Notes under the pieces: generated by a model
Told to the model about the DNA's origin: nothing
Database searches by the model: none
What the model saw: only the letters and a program-made list of their open reading frames with translations
Shown: positions 29,644-37,396 of the stretch, piece after piece
Layout: each line of letters opens with the position of its first letter
Position numbering within the stretch: position 1 is the first letter of the stretch
Made by a program: the position numbers and the translations under genes
Origin: Methylocaldum szegediense
GTDB taxonomy: Bacteria; Pseudomonadota; Gammaproteobacteria; Methylococcales; Methylococcaceae
Direction: 5' to 3'
Assembly (NCBI RefSeq): GCF_949769195.1
Contig: NZ_OX458333.1
Span: 2,728,001 to 2,792,000, forward strand
DNA: 64,000 nucleotides

Positions 29644-30148
29644 AATGCTCACTCCTATTAAAGACATCGTAATGCGAAACGGCCTATCTCCGGGCTCGGC
29701 CTGCTGCACGAAAGCGAGAAAGGGTTCCGTCCACAGCGACTAGCTCGCGCCTTGAATCATAATGCTGAATTGTCCGGCTCTTGTCGACTTTTCCCGTCAC
29801 CGTGCCACATGTGGCGTATTCCGTTCCAATTGCGCCGATAAAGTATTCCAAGATTCCCGCCGTCTACCGTACGGGAACCTTCGATTCTATGGCTGTTCGG
29901 CGCCGGATCGGTGGTCTGGATGGCATCGGCCCAGCGCCGACCCGAGAAAAGAACGCCCTGAAACGATTTACTAGCCGCCGCCCGAGACGAAAACCTATGC
30001 CCGCCCGCATTTAGCTGCGCTCGGCGGCTCCCGCCTTCTGCTCGCTCGCCGATCTCATTTCGCTAACGCTTCTCTGCAACTCCCTTCGGGGAGAGGTGTC
30101 TCATTAATCAGGCGAGCCAAGCTTGGATCAGCTTTCGAGGAGGATGCC
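29644..30148. other. Intergenic region, no gene recognised
   Basis: About 500 bp with only short, unconvincing frames on the plus strand (29762-29974 and 29781-30014). Near 30057-30116 an arrangement CTCCCTTCGGGGAG forms a short palindrome of the kind found in intergenic repeats. The next gene starts with a strong ribosome site (CGAGGAGGATGCC) at 30137-30149. Confidence 0.4.
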
Positions 30149-30916
30149 ATGAAAAGGAACTCAGCACTGTATGGAGCGGCGTTGGGTGCCGCAGTGATGT
30201 ATTTGCTCGATCCCGATCGAGGACGGTATCGCCGGGCGGTGCTCCGCGACAAAACGATAAGCACCTTGAATCGATTGGACGACGCCCTTCAGGTAGCCTT
30301 GCGTGATCTTCGGAACCGCGCGGTCGGAGTGGTCGCGGAACTCAACTCATGGCTGACGGACGAACCGGTCTCTGATGACTTGCTGGTCGAGCGCGTACGC
30401 TCCAACCTGGGACGGGTCGTTTCCCATCCGAAAGCCATCGATGTGAATGTGCAGGACGGCATTGTCACACTCTCCGGTCCGATTCTGGCTCACGAGCGCA
30501 AGCCGCTCTACCGGTGCGTAGCGTCGGTGCGCGGCGTCAAGGGGGTCGAAGACAGGCTCGAGCCGCATGAGACCGCTGAGCAGATTCCCGAGCTTCAGGG
30601 CGGGGTTCCGCGCCGCCGGATACGCCCGGACATCCTGCAGGAAAACTGGGCGCCGGCCACGCGATTGATCGTCGGCGCAACCGGAACCACCCTGGCGATC
30701 AATGCCTTGCGACATACGAGTCCACTCACCGCCGTTCTGGGCCTGGCGGGTTCCGGCATGCTCCTCCGGGCCGTGACCAACAAACCGCTCATGGGTAGAA
30801 CCAGCAACACCGCCGGTCATGGTCATCGTCCTGAAGCCATCCAGCCGCCGCGCCCCGCGGCCGAGACCGAAACCACGCAACCGCCGCCAACCGAAAGGCA
30901 AGAAGCGATCCACTAG
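30149..30916 (+). CDS. BON-domain membrane-associated protein
   Basis: A 255-residue protein. A short N-terminal glycine/alanine hydrophobic stretch (ALYGAALGAAVMYLL) is followed by DPDRGRYRRA, a motif seen at the start of many proteobacterial membrane-associated stress proteins. Residues about 78-145 form a BON domain (VRSNLGRVVSHPKAIDVNV, DGIVTLSGPIL), which binds phospholipid or other hydrophobic ligands. About 165-205 holds a second hydrophobic hairpin, followed by a Pro/Thr-rich tail. It heads a group of stress-type genes on the same strand. Confidence 0.8.
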   Translation: MKRNSALYGAALGAAVMYLLDPDRGRYRRAVLRDKTISTLNRLDDALQVALRDLRNRAVGVVAELNSWLTDEPVSDDLLVERVRSNLGRVVSHPKAIDVNVQDGIVTLSGPILAHERKPLYRCVASVRGVKGVEDRLEPHETAEQIPELQGGVPRRRIRPDILQENWAPATRLIVGATGTTLAINALRHTSPLTAVLGLAGSGMLLRAVTNKPLMGRTSNTAGHGHRPEAIQPPRPAAETETTQPPPTERQEAIH

Positions 30917-30933
30917 CTAAAGAGGCACGCCGG

Positions 30934-31449
30934 ATGAAAGTCCTCATACTCAGTTCCGATTATTTCGAGGATGTCGAACTTCTGGTGCCCTATTACCGGC
31001 TGAAAGAAGAACGCATTCCAGTCGAGATCGCTTCCAACAAATCCGGAAAGCTCATCGGGAAGCACGGTTACGAGGTAACAGTAGACAGAGGGCTGCAGGA
31101 AATCGCCCCGGAAGACTACGACGCCCTTCTGCTCCCGGGCGGCAAGGCTCCGGCCGCGCTACGGGAGGAACCGTCTACCGTGGCTATCGTCAGGGCTTTC
31201 ATGCAGAACAACCGGCCGGTGGCGGCTATCTGCCACGGGCCGCAGATCCTGATTTCCGCTGGGGTGCTGCAGGATAGGCGCGCCACCTGTTATCGCTCGG
31301 TCGCAGACGAACTGAAGCTGGCCGGAGGCCATTACGAAGACCGGGAAGTGGTGACGGACGGCAATCTGGTCACGTCGCGACAACCCGCGGATCTCCCTGC
31401 GTTCATGCGGGAGTTCATGAAGCTCCTGAAAAGCGGAGCTTCTAGTTGA
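30934..31449 (+). CDS. DJ-1/PfpI family protein
   Basis: A 171-residue protein of the DJ-1/PfpI superfamily (PfpI-type protease/deglycase). The nucleophile elbow AAICHGPQILISAG carries the catalytic cysteine followed by the usual histidine. The acidic residue of the first strand is in SSDYFEDVELL. Function could be protein repair after glycation or proteolysis. It is 17 bp after the BON gene, with a ribosome site in between (AGAGGCACGCCGG). Confidence 0.9.
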   Translation: MKVLILSSDYFEDVELLVPYYRLKEERIPVEIASNKSGKLIGKHGYEVTVDRGLQEIAPEDYDALLLPGGKAPAALREEPSTVAIVRAFMQNNRPVAAICHGPQILISAGVLQDRRATCYRSVADELKLAGGHYEDREVVTDGNLVTSRQPADLPAFMREFMKLLKSGASS

Positions 31450-31450
31450 A

Positions 31451-31669
31451 ATGAAATCATCGAAAACCGCCATGAGTACAGAACAAGACCGCCTGATCGA
31501 ACTCCAAACGCAAATGCAGGAATGGCAAGCCGAACTCGACCGGCTGGAAGCGTGGCCCGCGACCCGCATCGAACAAAAGGAGCGGATCGAGGCGCTGCGG
31601 GAAAAACTCCACGCTGCCGCGGAACAACTTAGCGCTTGGCTTGATGGAGAGCGCCCGGAAATATCGTAA
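31451..31669 (+). CDS. Small coiled-coil hypothetical protein
   Basis: A 72-residue charged protein with heptad-like leucines from about residue 12 to 65 (LIELQTQMQEWQAELDRLE, IEALREKLHAAAEQL). It starts 1 bp after the PfpI gene stop; an internal ATG at 31472 is an alternative start. No family recognised. The tight spacing suggests translational coupling. Confidence 0.6.
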   Translation: MKSSKTAMSTEQDRLIELQTQMQEWQAELDRLEAWPATRIEQKERIEALREKLHAAAEQLSAWLDGERPEIS

Positions 31670-31841
31670 GAAAGCTCTGAATACGCATTTGCCCTCCGCC
31701 AACGGATTGAGAAAGAGCGGTTGATCTACTCGGCGGTACTGTCTCTTTTCCGACGGAGATCTGAATCAGAGCCTTGCTAAGGCGGGAACACATGCCGGGA
31801 ATCGGGAAAGAAATCCCGTGTTTTCAAGCGTTGGACGTTCT

Positions 31842-32498
31842 ATGGACACACTGTTCGAAAACCGCACCGACGCTGGGCGCCGACTGGCTGAGGCCCTACG
31901 CGCTTACGCCGGGCGCTGCGACGTGATCGTACTCGCCCTCCCGCGCGGCGGGGTGCCGGTCGCGTACGAGGTCGCCCGGGCGCTCAATGCGCCCTTGGAT
32001 CTTTTGATCGTGCGCAAGCTGGGAACGCCCGGCAATCCGGAACTGGCCATGGGCGCTATCGCCAGCGGAGACGCCTCGGTGCTGAACCGCGACGTGATCT
32101 CGCTCTACCGAATCAGCGGCGAAATCATCGAGCAGGTCACCGCTAACGAGCGTCAGGAACTGGAACGCCGCGAACGGCTTTACCGCGGCGATCGCCCGTA
32201 TCCCGAACTCGAGAACCGCTGCATCATCGTCGTGGACGACGGCATCGCCACGGGAGCGACCATCCGAGCCGGCCTCGCCGCCCTACGCCGGAAAAACCCG
32301 GCCTGCATCGTGGTCGCCGTCCCGGTCGCGCCTACGGACACGTTGGAACGCCTGCGCGCCGAAGTGGACGACGTCGTCTGCCTGACGACCCCGACGCCAT
32401 TCTTTGCCGTCGGCCAAGCCTACCGGGATTTTTCCCAAACGACCGACGACGAAGTTCGGGAGATTCTGGCTCGATCCTGGGGAGAACCCCTGTCGTAA
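31842..32498 (+). CDS. Phosphoribosyltransferase family protein
   Basis: A 218-residue type I phosphoribosyltransferase. The PRPP-binding loop is IIVVDDGIATGATIRAGLAAL, and VLALPRGGVPVAYEVA near the N-terminus is the pyrophosphate loop of this subfamily. GTPGNPELAMGAIA is a further family block. The nucleobase substrate is unknown. It is followed within 25 bp by a hydrolase gene and then a PRPP-synthetase-like gene, a combination that suggests linked PRPP chemistry. Start at ATG 31842 chosen over 31818. Confidence 0.85.
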   Translation: MDTLFENRTDAGRRLAEALRAYAGRCDVIVLALPRGGVPVAYEVARALNAPLDLLIVRKLGTPGNPELAMGAIASGDASVLNRDVISLYRISGEIIEQVTANERQELERRERLYRGDRPYPELENRCIIVVDDGIATGATIRAGLAALRRKNPACIVVAVPVAPTDTLERLRAEVDDVVCLTTPTPFFAVGQAYRDFSQTTDDEVREILARSWGEPLS

Positions 32499-32523
32499 CG
32501 AGACCTTTTGTCAGGAAGAGCAA

Positions 32524-33192
32524 ATGATGGAAGATGCCACCCCTTCGGATTCGATTGAATTCCCCGCAGGACGTGAGGGCGTGACCCTGTCCGGCTCGCT
32601 GTTCATTCCGGACCAGTCGGTCGGACTCGTCATCTTCGCCCACGGCAGCGGGAGCAGCCGATTCAGCCCTCGCAACCGGGCGGTCGCCGATTTTCTCAAT
32701 CGCGCCAATCTGGCCACTCTGTTGTTCGATCTCCTCACCGCCGAAGAACATGACGTTGATCAATATACCCGTCAGTTCCGGTTCGATATCCGACTTTTGA
32801 CCGAACGGCTGGTGGGCGCTATCGACTGGGCCACCCAATACGAGTTGACATCCGGGTTATCCATCGGATTGTTCGGTGCCAGCACCGGCGCAGCGGCGGC
32901 GCTTCGGGCCGCGGCCGAACGCCCCGAAAAGGTCGCGGCCGTGGTTTCTCGCGGCGGACGACCTGATTTGGCGGAAGAGCAATTGCCCGAAGTGCGGGCG
33001 CCGACCCTCCTGATCGTCGGCGGCCACGACGACATGGTCATCGAACTCAATCGCCAGGCGGCTCTGCGTTTGTACGCCGTGCACAAGCTGGAGATCGTTC
33101 CAGGAGCAACCCATTTGTTCGAGGAACCCGGCAAGCTGGAAAAAGTGCAGGAACTCGCCCGCGATTGGTTCTTGAAATACCTGCGCCGATGA
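32524..33192 (+). CDS. Alpha/beta hydrolase, dienelactone-hydrolase-like
   Basis: A 222-residue alpha/beta hydrolase. The oxyanion region is [20 protein letters not shown], the nucleophile elbow [13 protein letters not shown] has serine in G-A-S-T-G, and the acid and base are in [12 protein letters not shown] and [14 protein letters not shown]. Proteins of this type often accompany the phosphoribosyltransferase upstream and sometimes are fused to it. Substrate unknown. Its stop overlaps the next gene's start (ATGA). Confidence 0.85.
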   Translation: MMEDATPSDSIEFPAGREGVTLSGSLFIPDQSVGLVIFAHGSGSSRFSPRNRAVADFLNRANLATLLFDLLTAEEHDVDQYTRQFRFDIRLLTERLVGAIDWATQYELTSGLSIGLFGASTGAAAALRAAAERPEKVAAVVSRGGRPDLAEEQLPEVRAPTLLIVGGHDDMVIELNRQAALRLYAVHKLEIVPGATHLFEEPGKLEKVQELARDWFLKYLRR

Positions 33193-34172
33193 ACCGCAGT
33201 CCCCTTCGCTTGTTCGCCTTAAGCGAAAGCCGAGAGTTCGGTGAAAACATTGCCCGGGCCTTAGGCGTGAGCTTGGCCGAAGTCGAGGAAAAGGACTTCG
33301 AGGACGGCGAACACAAGACCTATCCAGCGGAAAGCGTTCGGGGCTGCGACGTGTTCGTGGTGCAATCGATCTACGATGAGCCCGGCAAGTCCGTCAACGA
33401 CAAACTCTGCCGCCTGTGGTTCCTGATCGGCGCGCTGAACGATGCCTCCGCCGCTTGCGTGACCGCGGTCGTGCCGTACCTCGCGTATGCACGCGCGGAC
33501 CGGAAAACCCGGCCGCGCGAACCGGTCACGCTACGCTACGTCGCGCAATTGTTCGAGGCTGTGGGCACGGATCGGGTCATCACGCTCGACGTACACGATT
33601 TGGCAGGCTTTCAGAACGCTTTTCGCTGCCGAACGGACCACCTTGAGGCCGGGAAACTCCTGGTCGAGCATTTCAGTACCCGGATCGAGGGAGACGTGGC
33701 CGTGGTCTCGCCGGACGTGGGCGGACTGAAGCGGGCGGAACGTTTCCGCCGCACGCTCGCCCGGCGGCTAGGCGCCACCGTAGGCAGCGCCCTCATGGAG
33801 AAATACCGCAGCGACGAAGCGGTAAGCGGCGCGGCTGTGGTCGGGGACGTGCGCGGCAAGACCGTCATCATCGTCGACGATCTGATCAGCACAGGCAGCA
33901 CCGTAGCCCGCGCTGCCCATGCCTGCCGGGAACAGGGGGCAACAGCCGTGCACGTCGCCGTGACCCACGGACTGTTCGTGAGCGAGGCCGCGAAGGTCAT
34001 CTCTAATCCGGCCTTGGACAGCCTCGTAGTGACCGACAGCGTTCCAGCGTTCCGGCTTCCTCCTGAAACGGTCCGTGCCAAGCTTACGGTCATCCCGATC
34101 GCCCCGCTGTTCGCGGAGGCCATCCGCCAGATCCACATCGGCGGTTCCATCAGCGGGCTGATCGAAGACTAG
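33189..34172 (+). CDS. Ribose-phosphate pyrophosphokinase-like protein
   Basis: A 327-residue member of the PRPP synthetase family, divergent from housekeeping Prs. [11 protein letters not shown] corresponds to the N-terminal substrate loop, [18 protein letters not shown] to the ATP-binding flexible loop, and [13 protein letters not shown] to the pyrophosphate loop. [18 protein letters not shown] is the ribose-5-phosphate loop; the usual form is DDMIDTGGT, so this is a variant. It likely makes PRPP from ATP and ribose-5-phosphate, perhaps for the phosphoribosyltransferase two genes upstream. Start at 33189 overlaps the hydrolase stop. Confidence 0.82.
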   Translation: MNRSPLRLFALSESREFGENIARALGVSLAEVEEKDFEDGEHKTYPAESVRGCDVFVVQSIYDEPGKSVNDKLCRLWFLIGALNDASAACVTAVVPYLAYARADRKTRPREPVTLRYVAQLFEAVGTDRVITLDVHDLAGFQNAFRCRTDHLEAGKLLVEHFSTRIEGDVAVVSPDVGGLKRAERFRRTLARRLGATVGSALMEKYRSDEAVSGAAVVGDVRGKTVIIVDDLISTGSTVARAAHACREQGATAVHVAVTHGLFVSEAAKVISNPALDSLVVTDSVPAFRLPPETVRAKLTVIPIAPLFAEAIRQIHIGGSISGLIED

Positions 34173-34567
34173 AGCGCCAGCCGACAAAAGCTTTGTCTCG
34201 ACGCACCGTATCGTCCCGGTGTAGACCGGAATAGCCTGCCTTACCCACGTGAAAGGACTGGCCCGAGCATGATCGAGAAGCGCCTGCGTGTCCGGCTTCG
34301 GACCAGTTGGACAGGTCCCAAAGCGGTCTATTGGCCGCCGTCCTACGGCTGTGTTGGCGCATCCGCTCGCCGCCTTCCCGTTCCACATCTACCCCGCTTT
34401 TCTGGTTCACGGCCGCGCAGGCACACCGCTCCGGTCCTCATCGGGGATTTCGCTTGCTTGGTGGCTTCACTCGTTATATCTAGCTGCGAACCGTCTACGG
34501 ATTCCGTGGTCTCAGTGGAGGAAATTTTGTCGTCCGATTTCTTGTAGCAACTGGAGTGTCGTGCATC
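34173..34567. other. Intergenic region, no gene recognised
   Basis: About 395 bp between the PRPP-synthetase-like gene and an SDR gene. No frame with family features on either strand; long frames running through here are shadows of the flanking genes. No obvious terminator hairpin with a T-run. Confidence 0.4.
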
Positions 34568-35263
34568 ATGGCCAACATTCTCATCACGGGCAGCAATCGC
34601 GGACTGGGGCTGGAATGGGTCCGCCAATACGCCGAGGCCGGATGGCGGGTGTTCGCCACCTGCCGATATCCCGAGGAGGCGGTCGAATTGGCGCAACTGG
34701 CCGACCGCTATCGGTCGGTGCGCCTGTATCGACTGGACGTGACCAACGTCGGGCAAATCGTTGCCTTGGCCGAGGAACTCAAAGAAACGCCCATTGATAT
34801 CCTGATCAACAACGCCGGCGTCTATCCCGAGAAGTTTCTGCCGCTGAACGCACCTCTCAATTACGAGGACTGGGCCTATACCTTTCAGGTCAACACCATG
34901 GCCCCGCTGCGCCTGACCAAGACATTTGTCGAATCTCTGGCATGCAGCGAGAAGCGCCTAGTGGTGGCGATCAGCAGTCATATGGGCTCCATTTCTGAGA
35001 TCACGAGCCCCGGCAGTTACTTCTACCGGTCCAGCAAGGCTGCTTTGAATGCCGTGATGAAAGGACTCTCGCTGGAACTCAAGCCGCTCGGCATCGGAGT
35101 GCTTTTGCTGCACCCTGGTTGGGTACGCACGCGTATGGGTGGCATCGACGCGCCTCTGTCGGCGGAAGAAAGCGTGCGCGTCATGCGCGAGCGCATCGCC
35201 GCGTTCACGTTGGCCGATACCGGCCGTTTCTTTCGGTACGATGGTAGTGAGATTCGTTGGTGA
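34568..35263 (+). CDS. SDR family oxidoreductase (C-factor/sniffer-like)
   Basis: A 231-residue classical short-chain dehydrogenase. The cofactor motif is ILITGSNRGLGLEW, the structural motif INNAGVYPEKF, the catalytic serine is in VVAISSHMGSI, and the active-site YxxxK is intact (YFYRSSKAALNA). This is the subgroup of carbonyl reductases resembling CsgA/sniffer. Substrate unknown. The start at 34568 follows an upstream in-frame ATG at 34556. Confidence 0.85.
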   Translation: MANILITGSNRGLGLEWVRQYAEAGWRVFATCRYPEEAVELAQLADRYRSVRLYRLDVTNVGQIVALAEELKETPIDILINNAGVYPEKFLPLNAPLNYEDWAYTFQVNTMAPLRLTKTFVESLACSEKRLVVAISSHMGSISEITSPGSYFYRSSKAALNAVMKGLSLELKPLGIGVLLLHPGWVRTRMGGIDAPLSAEESVRVMRERIAAFTLADTGRFFRYDGSEIRW

Positions 35264-35311
35264 CCAAACATCGTCTGCCCGACGTCCGACTCTGACCTTT
35301 TTGCGAAATCT

Positions 35312-35405
35312 CAATCAGGCCCGTAAATAACCTCCTGGTATTTACGGGCTGCCGCGCAGGCCGGTACACGCTCGGCCTGGGCTCACGCGGCTTGTTGCCG
35401 CGATG
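35312..35405 (+). repeat. Structured ~92-bp interspersed repeat, copy 1
   Basis: Begins TCAATCAGGCCCGTAAAT and contains two palindromes in tandem: CCCGTAAATA-N9-TATTTACGGG, then GCCGCG-CAGGCCG...CGGCCTG...CGCGGC. A second copy of the same unit, in inverted orientation, lies at 39861-39951 (most bases identical by eye over about 90 bp). The pair brackets the segment holding the small membrane-protein ORF, HMA-like, RsbT-like and phosphatase genes. Could be a REP-type element or a structured RNA. Confidence 0.8.
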
Positions 35406-35574
35406 CGTCGGCTCGGTACGGCGCGCGACTCGGAAATGGCCCGAATCAAACGATTCCGAATTTGCAGTTAGAGTCTTGCGCCGACGCTGCGGCGCCGGCG
35501 GTGTTCGGCCGAAGCAATCGCTGGTGCCCGGATTCTTCGAGCAGCCGCCCGATGTCCTTATCTAAATTGTTTAC

Positions 35575-35723
35575 TAAAAGGAATTAATCTACTCATTCCA
35601 AAGATATTTATGACAATTTATTAAACTTTCTGATTTATTTCATAAGAAATCCTTATTATTAAAAATGAACGATCGCGACAATACTGATACTAACCGTATG
35701 TACGCAAACAATGGGAGGTCGTC
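35575..35723 (+). promoter_or_regulatory. AT-rich promoter region before the 36-codon ORF
   Basis: About 90 bp here are much richer in A and T than the surrounding GC-rich DNA (runs such as TTTATTAAACTTTC and CCTTATTATTAAAAATG). TTATTATT could serve as a -10 element. It lies directly upstream of a small ORF with a strong ribosome site (GGGAGGTCGTC-ATG) and a terminator after it. The exact promoter cannot be placed by eye. Confidence 0.4.
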
Positions 35724-35834
35724 ATGACGAGCGTTGAAATCTTCTTGGCATTGGTCTTTTTCGGCACAACCGGCGGAGCCATCGGGTTCTGCCTGAAGAA
35801 CTACGAACGAATCAACAAGAACGACGGGCAATGA
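35724..35834 (+). CDS. 36-residue putative small membrane protein
   Basis: ATG with GGGAGG 6-8 bp upstream, encoding a 36-residue peptide. The N-terminal half is a single hydrophobic segment (EIFLALVFFGTTGGAIGF) with a GG pair, then a basic and polar tail (CLKNYERINKNDGQ). An intrinsic terminator starts 31 bp after the stop and an AT-rich promoter-like stretch precedes it, so it looks like a self-contained transcription unit. No family recognised. The topology would be a single-pass inner-membrane peptide. Confidence 0.6.
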   Translation: MTSVEIFLALVFFGTTGGAIGFCLKNYERINKNDGQ

Positions 35835-35865
35835 ACGCTTGCCAACTATACGCTCGACGCGCTTG

Positions 35866-35898
35866 AAAAGCCGGAGTTGAAGAACCCCGGCTTTTTTT
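35866..35898 (+). terminator. Intrinsic terminator after the small ORF
   Basis: AAAAGCCGG, a 12-nt loop, then CCGGCTTTT continuing into a run of T (CTTTTTTTAT). Classic Rho-independent terminator on the plus strand. Confidence 0.85.
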
Positions 35899-36283
35899 AT
35901 GCATAATAGAAACACGTCGTTCCGGACGACGGGCGTGGCCGGGCGAAATATCGCCGCACCGATCCGAGAAAGACCGATCACCCTGTTTCACCGGTTCGGC
36001 GATTTAGAGCTTATCCCAGCGAGCTCGAGTACCCTTTCGACAAGACTGTCTTGAACAAAGTCGAAAAGCTCGGGGAAAACGCCCGCTCGGAACGGCTCTG
36101 AGCGATGCTGAGCAGGCTCGCGCGTTTGCGGAACAGCGCGACAGACTGTCCGAGAGTGCGGCGTCCCCGGATTCCACCCGTCGACTGCCGAGCCTCGTGC
36201 GGCATTCTTCAAGCGTTTTCGTGTCTGAGGATTAAGCACGCCCAAAACACATCTATCTTTAATTTTGGCTCGAGAGGCACGCA
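35899..36283. other. Intergenic region with possible repeat remnant
   Basis: About 385 bp without a convincing gene. Minus-strand frames through 35988-36347 have no recognisable domain. The segment around 36010-36130 (CTCGAGTACCCTTTCGACAAG and following) looks like an intergenic repeat rather than a gene, but I cannot place a second copy in the window. Confidence 0.35.
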
Positions 36284-36685
36284 ATGCCTGAAACGATCGC
36301 CATCGTTCACAACAGGGTTCCGGCCCGAATCCGCATCCGGGTGCCATTGATCAAGAACAAGCGGACTCTGGCCGAGGTGCTCAAGCAAAGCCTTCTCAAG
36401 GATGATCGGGCAAAGGGAATCTATCACGCCGAACCGAACATCACCACGGGAACCTTTCTGATCAAATACCATCCCGCCCTGCATACCGAGGCCGAAGTTC
36501 TCGAGCGGGTACAGGCAATTGCGCGAGGCATCGCCGCAGGAACCGTCGAGTTCACGGTCAAGCACAAAAATCCCAAACTTAGCAAGATGCAACCACAGGC
36601 TTTTTTCAATCGGGAGCTACTCGTGAGTATTGGCGGGAACGTCATTGCCGGATTCATATTGGCGGCGTTGATCCGCCGCGGATAG
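36284..36685 (+). CDS. HMA-like domain protein with C-terminal membrane segment
   Basis: A 133-residue protein. Residues about 5-95 resemble a heavy-metal-associated (HMA2-type) ferredoxin-like domain (VHNRVPARIRIRVPLIKN, then GTFLIKYHP), but without the metal-binding CxxC. The C-terminus (NRELLVSIGGNVIAGFILAALIRRG) is one membrane helix. Such HMA2 proteins occur near transport ATPases or in magnetosome-like and stress gene sets; none is next to it here. Ribosome site not obvious. Function unknown. Confidence 0.65.
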   Translation: MPETIAIVHNRVPARIRIRVPLIKNKRTLAEVLKQSLLKDDRAKGIYHAEPNITTGTFLIKYHPALHTEAEVLERVQAIARGIAAGTVEFTVKHKNPKLSKMQPQAFFNRELLVSIGGNVIAGFILAALIRRG

Positions 36686-36811
36686 AACGCGCAGCTGCAA
36701 AAATCCACTCATGCTGGCATCGCCGGTCGGGATAGCGGACGATAATCCGATTGCTCGGGCCGTGAACGCTTCGCCTCTACGGACCGAGCCAAAGGAGGAA
36801 TTCACTTCGAT

Positions 36812-37246
36812 ATGAATGATTCAAGTGAACGGACCAGCGCGTTCATGACCGACAGCATACGCATACCCATAGATTCCGAAGCGCAAATCCTGACTGCCCG
36901 GCGCGAGGCGCGATCTTTGGCCGCTCGGCTGGGCTTCTGGTCGGTCGAGCAAAGCTTTATCGCCATGGCCATCTCGGAAGTGGCGCTCAATATCCTTCAA
37001 TACGCTGGAAAAGGAGAAATCGTTCTGGACGTTATCGAAAAGAACGATGCGAAAGGCATTCTGGTTCTCGCTCGTGACGAAGGACCGGGCATCTCTGATA
37101 TCGAGTTGGCCATGCAGGAGGGTTATTCGACGGGCGGCGGAGCCGGGCTGGGCCTCGCGGGCGCCAAGCGCCTGATGGACGAGTTCGAGATCGTGTCCGA
37201 GGTCGGCAAGGGCACGACCGTCAGAATGGTCAAATGGGTGCGATGA
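36812..37246 (+). CDS. RsbT-like anti-sigma-regulatory serine/threonine kinase
   Basis: A 144-residue GHKL ATPase of the RsbT/RsbW/SpoIIAB class. N-box: ISEVALNILQYA; G1-box: DEGPGISD; G2-box: GGGAGLGLAGAKRLMDEF. The form with ILQYA and the STGGGAGLGL loop is the RsbT branch, which phosphorylates STAS proteins and then activates an RsbU phosphatase. The gene immediately downstream encodes a phosphatase whose N-terminus resembles that of RsbU. A good ribosome site (AAAGGAGGAATTCACTTCGAT) precedes the ATG. RsbR and RsbS partners are not in the window. Confidence 0.85.
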   Translation: MNDSSERTSAFMTDSIRIPIDSEAQILTARREARSLAARLGFWSVEQSFIAMAISEVALNILQYAGKGEIVLDVIEKNDAKGILVLARDEGPGISDIELAMQEGYSTGGGAGLGLAGAKRLMDEFEIVSEVGKGTTVRMVKWVR

Positions 37247-37396
37247 ATCCCGGCCAGCCTCCTGCCCGACCATCCGCGGGGCCGATTGAATTGGGTGCCG
37301 GTTCGCGAGTCCAATAAGCCAGACGATCGTTTCGTCCCGTCACGATGCGGCGTGTTGGTAACCAAACGCCGCGCGGCAGCGTCTCGGAGTCAAACT

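Noticed and set aside
35988-36347. Minus-strand frame of 119 codons in the gap before the HMA-like gene
   Set aside because: Overlaps the HMA-like gene start, has no domain and reads like chance frame over a repeat remnant.
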